A DNA stretch of 64,000 nucleotides from Cheiracanthium punctorium. Lineage: Eukaryota > Arthropoda > Arachnida > Araneae > Cheiracanthiidae. The stretch lies in contig JAWZYV010006126.1 of NCBI GenBank assembly GCA_038373885.1, forward strand, positions 1 through 64,000, read 5' to 3'. Positions 48,040 through 58,900 of this stretch are shown here, one piece after another (the first letter of the stretch is position 1; each line of letters starts with the position of its first letter). A program made the translations under genes and the position numbers. The notes under the pieces were generated by a model. That model was given only the letters and a program-made list of their open reading frames with translations, ran no database searches and had not been told where the DNA came from.

Positions 48040-48582
48040 CAGGGCCTGATTATGGCCTAGGCACAGTAGGCCCATGCCTAGGGCCCCAGATTTTTTATGG
48101 GGCCCCAAAAACCAAAAAGTAAGAATTTTTTTTTACAAATTTAGAAAAAAACAATTGCTAACAAAATAAGCTGAGGGTCCCAGACCCAAATGCGGGTCTA
48201 CGATAACTATGGTGTTTTAAGGCGCGATAAAAATGATATCACAATCCTTACTTTTGATTATGCTTACGTTTGCTATATTATTTAACAAAAAAAAATGCTG
48301 CCAAATCAGGATGTATAACTTGAAATATTCCATCATATTGTTGGAAATATGGCAGTTTATTGCTTACATGTAATTACAAAAAGTATTTTAATAACAGAAA
48401 AAAATTTAAATGTATACAGTCCCTTAAGAATTTAGATTTGAATTCATAATTATTCTTCAATTTGCATAAATTTTGTACATACTAAAAATTTCACGGTGGG
48501 CGGCAGGGATAGTCATTGTTGGAGTTGGGGGGGGCGAAATAATGCTGTGCCTAGGGCCCCGAAGTACCTTAATCGGGCCCTG
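48040..48582. mobile_element. hAT element, CAGGGCCTGATTATGG family, intact copy, 543 bp
   Basis: Ends CAGGGCCTGATTATGG and CCTTAATCGGGCCCTG. Duplications TAGAGAGC (48032-48039) and TAGAGAGG (48583-48590). Same family as the split copy at 20976-33669; it gives the uninterrupted sequence across that insertion site. Confidence 0.88.
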
Positions 48583-48589
48583 TAGAGAG

Positions 48590-48945
48590 GGCCCGTTCGA
48601 GAATTCACCGGTTGGTTATGCACCGGTGCTACCGGTCGCGGTCATTCTTTGGTTAAGTGACGTCACGGTAGTCAACCGGTTTCGGTCATCCTCACCACAT
48701 CCAATTCCAAGCCAAGAAAACAAAAATAAACATTGGCAACACTACGCTAATAACCGGAATAACCCACCTCGCTAGCAGGGTCATTCTGGTTGCGCTCTGG
48801 TCACGTTGAGCAGACAACCGCTACATGACCAAAACGTTTTCGAACGCGGTTAATTACAGAGCTCCGCCCAACGCTCCGCCTTTTCGGACGCTCTGGTCGT
48901 GCACCGGTGTTACCGGTGCACAACCGATGAATTCTCGAACGCGCC
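48590..48945. mobile_element. Element with GGCCCGTTCGAGAATTCA ends, 356 bp
   Basis: Inverted ends of about 25 bp with two mismatches. ACCGGT-rich interior with GTGACGTCACGGT and GAACGCGGTTAATTACAG. It shares the target TAGAGAG(C) with the hAT element beside it. A truncated copy is at 8676-8820. Superfamily unclear. Confidence 0.7.
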
Positions 48946-49245
48946 TAGAGCCTCTCTAGCTAGGAATTTTTGTCGATAATAATCTTGTTTATGTAGGGGG
49001 GACTTAGTGCGTTGGTAAAGACGCCTCGCTCTTTTCCTATCCCTAATCTTTTGTTTGATATCAGCAGGGAGGAGATTGAAGTTGTTATAAGGGCACTCGT
49101 AAGAGGCAAGATTTTTGGCAGTGGTTAAGGTATCATTTAAATCTTTAATTGCAGAGTTAAGTGAGGTGGGAGAGTCAAGATGAATCCATTTTAACGAACA
49201 ATATATGTTTAAAAATGTGACTGCTTGGGTGAGTTGTTGAGCCAC
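48946..49245 (-). pseudogene. LINE ORF2 linker fragment (5' truncation end)
   Basis: About 100 residues including LPADIKQKIRDRKRARRLYQ, PLHKQDYYRQKFLAREAL: the basic linker between endonuclease and RT in Jockey-like LINEs. Upstream similarity stops near 49245. Confidence 0.75.
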
Positions 49246-49249
49246 TTAA

Positions 49250-49532
49250 TTTTTGCCAGTGATTTTGTTTAGATGACGTCATTGAAACGGCTCGAAAATG
49301 AGAAGAAGTGAAATGAGTTAAGCTTTTCCCGCTTCTTTCTGAACTTTCCGTCTAGTACTGGAAGTTGGTTTTTCCGGTTTCTGGCTGGGGTACGGAGTTT
49401 ATACTCTACCCTTTCTTACTGTCGCGTCGTCTATTGTTCTCGTTTGTTTTGTTCGTGAATACAGCTATCCCTGTGCAAGATTTTACTCGTGGACAGAAGA
49501 GTATTTATTTGTGCTAACTTTTTCTTAAAATG
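49250..49532 (+). other. Candidate host 5' UTR/first exon: ATG followed by GTAAGT
   Basis: A moderately GC-balanced segment ends CTTAAAATG (ATG 49530-49532), followed at once by a strong donor GTAAGTAT. First exons containing only the start codon are known in several conserved animal genes, for example calmodulin, cofilin and some ribosomal proteins. No second exon was identified in the window, so the gene and even its reality are unproved. It begins exactly where LINE similarity stops. Confidence 0.35.
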
Positions 49533-49538
49533 GTAAGT

Positions 49539-52199
49539 ATAATTTATACCTGTCTTTTGTAAATATTTAATATTTTCCTGACATTCCTAGTTTCTGTTGA
49601 TCGATCTTTAATTCTTAATATTATTCTTTAATTTATCAACTACTGAAAACTGTTCTTTGTTAAAATTTGTATACATAGAAAGTTGTATATAAAGAGAAAA
49701 GCATTTAAATTTCTGCTAATCTGATTTAAAAGAGCAGTCAACTATCCATGTTCAAATCAGAATTTATTTTGTTTGTACTATTTTTGTACAATGATGAACA
49801 AAATGGTTTCAAATTAGGTTGACTGTTCTGTGTTGTGTTTGAACTGTCTTAGATTTGTGCTTGTAAAATGTTTTTTGCTTGGATTTTTATTAGCTTTGAT
49901 TTTTGTGTAGTTTCAGTCAAATAATTTAATTATTACCGTCGAAATTACGTTTTAAATACTAGTGTCGTTTTCTATTAAGCATTTTAACACACTTTATACA
50001 TTTTAATTTTTTCTTTCGTTTTCGATCATGATTATTAGTACAATACTTTTTATGAGTCAATCTCGTAAAATACTACAGTCTCTAGGCTAATGTTACGAAA
50101 GTGTTTTATGTTGCAAAATTTAACAAAACCCGCGCAATGTTTACACTGATGTTACACTGTTACAACACAACTGGGTTTTTAGTTTAAGAGACGATGGTTG
50201 TCCACTTTGTTACCAGGCATCATATTAAAGAGAAAAATTGAAATAAACATTTCAGTTTTTCCACATCATTTGCCTGTAACATATATCATAAATGACCTAC
50301 AGCATTTAAATTACACATTGGTCATTTTTAATGTTACTTTATTGTACTATTTTATACTGGGTTTTATGAATAAACATCAATGTTTAATGCTGTATCGATA
50401 ACAGAGGCAAAAAAAGATTCAACATAGAGATTTGTAACATTTATTGAGGACCCTTTTCTATGTTGAAATCAAACATTTGCATGTATTTTAATTTCTTGTT
50501 TATGTAGATTGCAGTACTTGTAATTGTTTTATTTGTTCAATTAAAATGCAACTTCAAAATCAGTCATTTGAAGAGTTGTGTTTTTATGAATGTTAATATG
50601 TTGGGAAAAGAGAAAAATGTGCTGGCTATTAAAATATCATTTTTTAAAAATGTATTTTGATGTTTTGTATGTATTTTGATAAGCTAAGAAAAAGTTTTAT
50701 ATCTTGGATTGCTTTTAATTTTTGAGATATTTTTCTAAATCAAAGCTGTTGAAATTTTAATTTCTTTTGGAAATTTTTGCCAAAAAAGACATAATTCTAA
50801 TTTTGTTTTCTTAAAAATCTTCTCTGATGCACTCAAATAATTTGACTAGCCTTTAATATTGCCCACCCTAATTTTTTGCCCCAAAATGTCACCAAGTTTG
50901 GCGATAAACTGTTGAATGTGATAACACTAATCGATATGAGTTTTCTGTATTGCCACCAGGCCACACAACCTGTGGTTTTGGCCAATCAGTGAGCAGCGAT
51001 TACTCTGCCACTGTTGGGTAGAAGTTTCTAGACGATGGAATCAGTTGTTATGCTTAGGAACTTCCTTCTGGTAGAATGTGCCCTGCAGGTGGGTCAACGT
51101 TAAAGGTAAGTTCACATGGTTTGATCTGGCTTCTGGTAAAGTAGATGTTAGTGCTGTCGTAGAAAAATATCGGGATATTTTAAAAGAAAATTTAAAATGG
51201 GAATTTTCGAATTGAAAAAGTTTGGGAAAGCCGGGTGTTGGGAATAGGTATTTCATGTAATGACTTAATGCGGTATTTATGAAAGTTTCAGAGGGGTTTT
51301 GTTTGGTTTATTAAGAGATAGTGCTTTTTGTGGTTAGTATGTGAAGGAGCATAGCATGGTTTAGTTTGTCAGAATTCTTAATGTAAGAACAATTCATCAA
51401 AAGAAATCTTTACGACATGTTAAAATTAGGCTTTCAGTGTACAATCAGCAGACTTATGTTTCATTTTACTTGGCTATGTATATGTTTGAGAAAGTTGCTG
51501 TGATAAAAAAACTGATTTGTGTAATTAATTTTTTGAAATAATTAAGAGTTATAAATTGGATAAACTTAAGCAGGAAAAATTTCTTTAGTGGGGGCAGGTC
51601 GCCAATACTAGTGATCAATGAATATTTTGCTAAACTGGCAACTTGGCTGAGCGACGTAATTCGAGACATGTGCTTGTGTTGATTGAAATGCTGAAATTCT
51701 TTCTGAAGTTTCAAGTGTGCATAGTTAAGAATTGTTTAGATAATGAAAATTCTGGTTATTTGTATATTGAATATGGATGAGTTGTCTAGAACTGTAATGA
51801 ATTCGCTTTAATATGTGTATGAATTCCAAGCGTAACAGAGGGGAAATCAGATTAGTATTTTACTCTAAAACTTATAAAAAAAATTCTGAAGACAAAAAAA
51901 AAATTGTACAATTATATGTTACTTTAAAGAGCAATGTTTAGTTGAATGACTTGAAATATTAAAAAAACTTGATACTTTAATGATAAATTTGGGGGAAATT
52001 TCGTTAGCAGGTGTCCTCGCCAAGTGCCGATCTGTCGCCAAATTTGAAGTTCGTTGGACAGTTTGTTTACGATAGCGATAGTTTCAGATATCTCTTGCAA
52101 CTTGTGTTTGGAGTTGAGTTGTTAACTGGTGCTGTAGTTTGATGAAAAAATGCTCGGTGGGTTCATTAAACGATACCAGGATGTTTGGTAAAGGAATTT
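49539..52199. other. Unique T-rich DNA, intron-like
   Basis: No recognised repeats or coding frames. GCCAATCAG (CCAAT-type) occurs near 50980. Confidence 0.45.
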
Positions 52200-53000
52200 T
52201 GTGATTGGTTTAGGCAATTTAACACTATCGGTAAACCGAAGTTTTAAAAGCAGCTGAATTTGAATTCGATGTGTCAGTTCTTGTTTGGTGTTTGTTGAGT
52301 TATTTCGGAGAATATAAGGTGTATATGGAAATGTGTTGTGTTATTTGAAGTGTAGTGAATATGTTGTTGTTTAGTGTGTGTTTATTTGAAGGAGGGTGTG
52401 ATTATAATGTTAAATAAAAGGAAGTGTTTTGGTGTTATGTTATTAGCTGGTGTGTTATGGATATTTTTGAGGAGTTTCTTAAAATAAAGGTAAGTGTTTT
52501 TTTTTAAAGAATTTTTGCAATTGCTTAAGGTTTTCAATGTGAATTGTAAATAGATATTTGATGTATGTTTTCATATAGTGACTTTATATGAGGTGTATAA
52601 CTAGGTTATTTAATCCACCGATTTTGTTTTGAGTTGAAAACGGGCCACTCTTTGCCCAGTTTACAATAGCTGTACAACTAGGTTGCTGAATCCACTGAGG
52701 TTTTTTTAGTTAAAAACGGACCACTGGTTGCCTAGTTTACATAGCTGTAGAACTAGATTGCTTAATATACTGAAATTTTTTTAGTTAAAAGCGGTTTACT
52801 GTTTGCTCATTTTGAATTGCCTGTTACTGAAATTGCTGACATTTTTTAGTGTTAAGTATGGATGGTGTATTTTGTTTTATTGTTTTTTTTTAGTTTAATA
52901 TCTGTGCAATTTTAATGTGTTAAAGTGCTTTGTCTTTGCTGACAGTGCTCAACGTGTTGTATTATTTTATCGTATTTTAAAATGGTGTTTCACACGTGAA
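52200..53000 (+). repeat. Diverged duplicated segment, copy 1
   Basis: Aligns with 53380-54125 over most of its length: AAATAAAAG(G)AAG, GGTGTTA, ATAAAGGTAAGTG, then TTTGCAAT, GATATTTGAT and three ~90-base internal repeats containing CTGTACAACTAGGTTGCT and TTTAGTTAAAAACGG. It ends with TTGTTTT..TGTGCAATTTTAATGTGTTAAA. Confidence 0.75.
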
Positions 53001-53212
53001 AAATTTGGCAACAAAAAAAAAGCGCCAAGTAGCGGGTGTTGGCGACAAAAAAAAGTCGCCAAAAATAGCTGACACCCGCTTATGAAATTACTCTCATAAA
53101 TTTATTAAAATGGTATGTAACAGAAGGGACAAATAAAATCCTTCATTTTTGGCTTGAACTGTAATCCATTTTAAATTCTGTGATTTGGAACTCCCTAAAA
53201 TTTTTTTGTGTG

Positions 53213-53214
<2 letters not shown>

Positions 53215-53245
<31 letters not shown>

Positions 53246-53262
53246 GTATTTTTTTTTTTTTA
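53215..53262. repeat. TA microsatellite plus poly-T
   Basis: TATATA runs with TATG steps, then ten or more T. Confidence 0.9.
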
Positions 53263-53379
53263 AATCAACACATTTGAAGGTAAAACAATTTTTGGACTAT
53301 ATTCCGTATACGGTGCTTGTTTACATATCAATGTTTTTGTTTACAAATCATTGGCGAACAATCTGACGCTAGAGTGAGC

Positions 53380-54125
53380 GATGCACCGCCAAAGTGAAGT
53401 TACCTGCCGGTGGTAGTTGTGACTGGCAAACATAAAGAATACGTGTTTCGTAAGGTTTGGGAATTTGAAATTGTTTCTGTTATTGATGGAAGGGAATGAA
53501 ATGTGTTATGTTAATATATGAAACGAATTTGTGCGTGTTTGTTAGAAATATAGTGTGATATAAAGCTAAATAAAAGAAAGCATGCTGGTGTTACGTTATA
53601 AACCGGTGGGTGTTGGGGACATTCCTAAGCGGTTATTTAAAAAAATATAAAGGTAAGTGCTCTTTTTTAACGAATCTTTGCAATGTTTATGGTTTTTAAA
53701 GCGATTTTAAATTGATATTTGATATGTTTATGTTTTCATAAGTGCTATTTACGTGCTATTCTAAAAATACTGACTTTATAAGAGGTGTACAACTAGGTTG
53801 CTTAATCCTCTGTTGTTCTTTTAGTTAAAAACGGTTTACTGGTTGCCTAGTTTACATAGCTGTACAACTAGGTTGCTGAATCCACTGAGGTTTTTTTAGT
53901 TATAAACGGTCCACTGGTTGCATAGTTTACATAGCTGTACAACTAGGTTGCTGAATCCACTGTATTTTTTTTAGTTAAAAACAGTTCACTGTTTGCTCAT
54001 TTTAAATTGCCTGTTACTGAATTTGCAGACGTTCTTTTGTTTAAAAATGGACGTTGTATTTTGTTTTAATGTTTTTGTAAGTGGAATATATGTGCAATTT
54101 TAATGTGTTAAAATACTTTGCTGAT
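53380..54125 (+). repeat. Diverged duplicated segment, copy 2
   Basis: Same order of blocks as 52200-53000, including the conserved ATAAAGGTAAGTG at about 53646-53658 and three internal ACAACTAGGTTGCT repeats. Confidence 0.75.
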
Positions 54126-54139
54126 CGTGCAAAATGGTT

Positions 54140-54189
54140 GGCGACAGTCGCTGGAGCTTGGCGGTTGCCAAGCTCCAGCGGCTGTCGCC
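54140..54189. repeat. 23-bp stem / 4-base loop hairpin
   Basis: Arms 54140-54162 and 54167-54189 (GGCGACAGTCGCTGGAGC...) pair with one mismatch around GGTT. Confidence 0.9.
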
Positions 54190-54306
54190 GTGTTTACATG
54201 GGGTGCGCACCGGCTTGTATGATTTTACCCAATTTTCTATGGGTTTTATAAATTGCTAGCACACTTTATTTAAATGCAAATAATAAAATGTAACAGAGGG
54301 GACCAG

Positions 54307-54775
54307 TGTTCATTCTAGGTGTTTTTCGAAGGGCGCTGCACCCTACCCGCCCTTTAAAGCAAAAAATCCCGCCTTACTTGCCCTTTCAAAAAATATTGCT
54401 GCCCTTTTGCCACCCCAAAACAGCGTCCTGCCTGCCGCTCTTCTAGCCCCGATTTTATTCATGGCGCCATCCTCTCCCTTCTGTTTACATTTATTGCAGT
54501 GAGGCATCTCTTTCCTTTTTGTTGACACTAGTCAGCACCTTCACAGATTCTAGTGTTGACTCTAGATTGATTTGGCAGGGTGCAGTGCCCGGCGGTCCTT
54601 TTATCGTCTTTTTAGTGTCCGGCTGCCCTATTTCTCTTCTTTCTGCCCTCCTGCTTTTACATTTTAATTATTCTTAGTCAACAATCGCGACTTCCCCCCC
54701 CCCCTACATACCTTTTGCGGCCCATCACGAAAATACGTTAATTAAAATGGCCCCTTCACAGAAATACGATTGTTA
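54307..54775. mobile_element. Dispersed repeat with CAGTGTTCAT end, copy 1
   Basis: About 470 bp, highly similar to 55459-55915: CAGTGTTCATTCTAGG start, CGAAGGGCGCTGC, CCGCCCTTTAAAGC, CTCTAGATTGATTTGGCAGG and a CACAGAAATACGATT end. The start looks like a hAT terminus; no matching right terminus or duplication was found. Confidence 0.65.
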
Positions 54776-55458
54776 AGTGTTGGCTATTCTAACATACTTT
54801 AATAACCAACGCAGAGTTTTGACTGGCGCAGTGGAAGACTTAAAAATAATGACAAGATTTCTAGAGCAAATATTTTATTAAAGATGATCTAATGCTCCAC
54901 ACTACATACACAGGACACTTAGATGATTTTATACATTTTGCAGTAACACCAAAAATTTCAGTTCACTCTTCGACATCATGTAGGCAGCATACTTTATAAA
55001 TATTTATGAAACACATTAAGCAGAAAATTTTGAAGTATTAAATTACCTGACTGACGGACTACAAAATATCACCTTACCTCGCCCGTCAGCCCTTCACCCG
55101 GCCTTGCCGGTATAACGACGATATTGTCAAACAACAATCTAAACAGAACAAGCAAGCATGAGCGATGTTCATTTCCCGCCGTACTTATATTCGATTTCTT
55201 AGTGCAGTAAATTTGCATAACTACGCTGCCAAACGCAAACTTGGATTGAGACAAAAATACCGGATTGGCTCAGAGCCAACACGTCGCTTTGACGCACAAA
55301 CCGGGAGAAAAACTAATCACTGTTACCGGCGAAAACTGCTAAAGCGATCACAGTGATCGCGTCACCTTTATCCGAAAGACTCGCTCGTGCTTGTTTACTT
55401 TTGAACACGTTACGTTTCGAGAGTTGGAAAACACGAGCGTCGTGAAGGTTTAGGTACA

Positions 55459-55915
55459 GTGTTCATCCTAGGCATTTTTCGAAGGGCGCTGCGCCCTGCC
55501 CGCCCTTTAAAGCAAAAAATCCCGCCCTACTTGCCCTTTCAAAAAAAATCGCCGCCCTTTTGCCACCCAAAAACAGCGCCCTGCCTGCCGCTCTTCTAGC
55601 CCCGATTTCATTCATGGCGCCATCCTCTCCCCTCTGTTTACATTGCGTTGCGGCATCTCTTTCCTCTTTGCTGACATTAGTTAGCACCTTCACAGATTCT
55701 AGTGTTGAGTCTAGATTGATTTGGCAGGGCGCAGCGCCCGGCGGCTTTTTTATCGTCTTTTTAGTGCCCAACTGCCCAATTTCTCTTCTTTCTGCCCCCC
55801 TCCTTTTAAATTTTTATTATTCTTAGTCAACAATCACTACTTTTTTTTTCCTACATACTATTTGCGTCCCATCACGAATATACGTTAAATAAAACGGCCC
55901 CTTCACAGAAATACG
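55459..55915. mobile_element. Dispersed repeat with CAGTGTTCAT end, copy 2
   Basis: Second copy in the same orientation, starting CAGTGTTCATCCTAGG. Similarity ends near the CACAGAAATACGATT motif. Frames across both copies are not conserved. Confidence 0.65.
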
Positions 55916-55959
55916 ATTGAGTACAATAACCCAATCATAAAAATAGGTTCGGATGAAAG

Positions 55960-58900
55960 CGGTCCTTTCACAGAAACAGTCTATGAAATCGGATCTTTCC
56001 CACAAGTGTAATTTATTAAAATGCCCTTTTCAAATATTCTATTCTTTCAGATCAAAATACTGTTAATGCCTTTTTCATTGTCTGTTTCCATTTGCGCGAG
56101 CGAGTAACCCGAAAAGGCCCCTAGTGTGTTTTGTTTTTGCTGACTAAGTGAGAAGCCCGATCGCAGGGCAGAACTACGTCTACGTGGGCATTTCAGTTGG
56201 GAATTGGGGGAAAGAAAATACGGTTGGGAAATTCAAAATTTTACAAAGTTATCTAAATATTTCTGATTCCATTTGTCAATCCTCAAATATCGGTAGTTAC
56301 GTTTGATAAATATGTAGTTGCGAGTTATCAAACAATCATTATTCCAGTGTTTGTCGCCAGCTGTTGCTCTTCTCGATGTTTTTAATAGTTTTGCACACTA
56401 ACAAGTTTATTTTTTATTTCCTCCCCTAAACGATTTCCTCTTTTTAATCGGCTTTCTTAGTACATATTATTCTTAATGTATAACAGTTATTTACTAATAA
56501 TATATAATTACAGATGATACAGAAAGTATGCCTTAGCAAAACGACGTTTTGCGATTCGAAAATTCTGCGGGATTTGTTTGTTATGGCAAGCCTAGACAAG
56601 GGATATCTCTTGTCTAGGCTTGGCGGGCGGAGGGGGGGGGGGGGGGTTGGATGACTTTTTAAGGAGTTCTAACTTGTATTGACTTTACATCTAGATGAAA
56701 CCGACCAAAACTCCAGACAGACAGTTGCGCGGCCGGGGCCCGAATGTGGGAACTTCAACACTTCAGCCGTCAACCATGTTCAGTGGCTTTATCCACTCAA
56801 ATCGGTCTGAAAATCAAGCAATTTCCGAATACAGCAATTGAAACACATTATGCTTTTGCCAAATTAAGAGCATAATAATGATCTTTTGCTATTGCAGTGT
56901 AGCGCCAGGGTTATTGGCTCCCGGTGCTGTCCTACAGTTTGCCGCCCTATTCTTTTTTAAGTTTTAGCATTCTGCCCCCCATTTCGGCCTTTTAGTTTTC
57001 CACCATATTATTTTTAGGTATCCTGCCGGCCACCATCTTTGTTTTTACCTTGCCGCCGGGCGGACCCCCCCCCCCCCTTTATTACGCAACAGTTTTAATT
57101 GTACTAAAGTGGAGTAACTGCAGAATTTAGTAAATCAGACTATTGACCCCCAAAGCAGAATGTTTTGCAATGTTCTGCAACGCTCACTCAACTAGCCAAA
57201 AATGTTCTGCAGGAAATATACCTTAATATACAGAGGGCTATTATGTTAGGATATTAGTAAGCGTAACCTATATCTAAAATATTAAATGAAATTAGAGAAA
57301 CTTTGTGTAATTATCAAAGTAACAAGGAAATGAAACATTAACCGAACAGATATATATATGTAGAGAAAATATTTCGAACTAAAGCTTAAAATTCCCGGTC
57401 GCCAGGTTGCGATTAAACTTAAAAAACTGGCGATTTACGACTTTTTGACTACCGGCCAGGCGAATTCTATCGTTTGTTAACTCAGGTTTCGCACTAGACT
57501 GAGGGATTGCGCGATTCTTGCAATGTCACACAGAATCCCCTTCAAAACAAACAAACAACAACGGGGAAAAAAAAAAAAAAAAAAAAAAAAACAGTAGCGG
57601 GCTTTTTCTGTGTGCTGGTTTGTTCAATTTTGATGAAGCAGCTAAATATTTAATGGGATAAAGAATCAAATATCATTAAATTCTATTGTTATCAAAATCA
57701 TTTCTGTATTATATTGCTACTTTTGATATTTATAATCTACTGAGCTCATTCTAGGCGAGGTCAGTGGTGCGCCGAGCCCCGATGCCCTTTAAAAAAATAA
57801 TTCGTTAGCGCCCCGATGATGTAAAACTAGACACCCTCTTTTGCCCGCGAAGTTCTTTTTAATCTTTAGCCCTTTTATTTGTTTAACTGTTATTTGTTTG
57901 CTTACACCTAATGTGTTAATGATACTTGTCAAATGAAAAGGAGGAATTTGCACAACTGCTATGGTAATAGAACTCTCCCGCCCTCTTTCCCCCTCCCGGA
58001 AGCACTCGGGAGGCCCAGTCCGGGTAGTAGCGGACCTTGATGAGAAGGGGGTGGAAATCAACTGTGTAAAAACTAATTCATCTATAATTTTTTTATTAAT
58101 GGACCGATTTGTTTGAAAATTTGGGGATCACTTTTAAATGCAAAAATTGATTCAGAGTCTAAATTTTAGAAAGACATCTTAATTTGTTCAAAAGTTAGAA
58201 ATTTATTGTCAAAACATAATTTCTTTCCCCTTTCTTACTTTGTGGCTTGGAGTTACAGAATGCTTTGTGGTTTTCTTTGTGAGCTAGACGGGGAGGCAAA
58301 TGGTCTTATCTCCTTTCCGGCTATTTCAATATTACCACTTAAATAGATGGCCAGCTGATTGTTAATATCAACGGAATATTTATTAATGGCTGCATGATTA
58401 TCCTGAAAAATTTTTTAGCTATTGTTGTACATTAAAAAAAAATTAATTAAGAACCGGAATTTGTAGTGGAATAAATATTGAATAACTGGAATAGATATTT
58501 ATACCTTATAGGGTTATTTTAAACAGAAGAGTTATTAATATTTTTATGCATTAACTATAATATTTTAATTATTTGAACTTTGCAAAATAGAGAATGAAAA
58601 TAAAAGTAAAATAATTTTCTCAATAAAAAGACTTTTGTTCCTTAAGACTTCTGGGTATTTCATATTTAAAATCTTTTCTCTTCCTTTATAATCTTACCCC
58701 CCCCCTCCCTACCAAAGAATTCTACACTCTATGCTCCCTACAACCAAATGCTCAGAAGTCTGGTGCACTTAAGTACACAAGCAGAGTGTAACAGACCCTG
58801 TGTCTCCTTGTCATGAAGTATGCAAAAGCGCTAGTGCAAATATAATGAGACGTTTCTTTGGTGAAGATGGGCCTGGAAAGTTGATATGTGTTTGCACTGC

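Larger units (their letters stand above)
43955..49245 (-). mobile_element. 5'-truncated Jockey-like LINE with nested insertions
   Basis: Once the nested elements are set aside, one ORF2-type protein runs on the minus strand from 49245 to 44272. It covers the linker after the endonuclease, the reverse transcriptase (YRPISLLSSLSK, QFGF, DISKAFD, GVQQGSLLGP), the thumb region and a C-terminal block with RRDLMIPSM. A 3' UTR and a (GAT)n tail follow at about 43958-43979. The catalytic YADD is YAGD here, and stops and frameshifts are present, so it is inactive. ORF1 and the endonuclease domain are missing. Confidence 0.85.
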
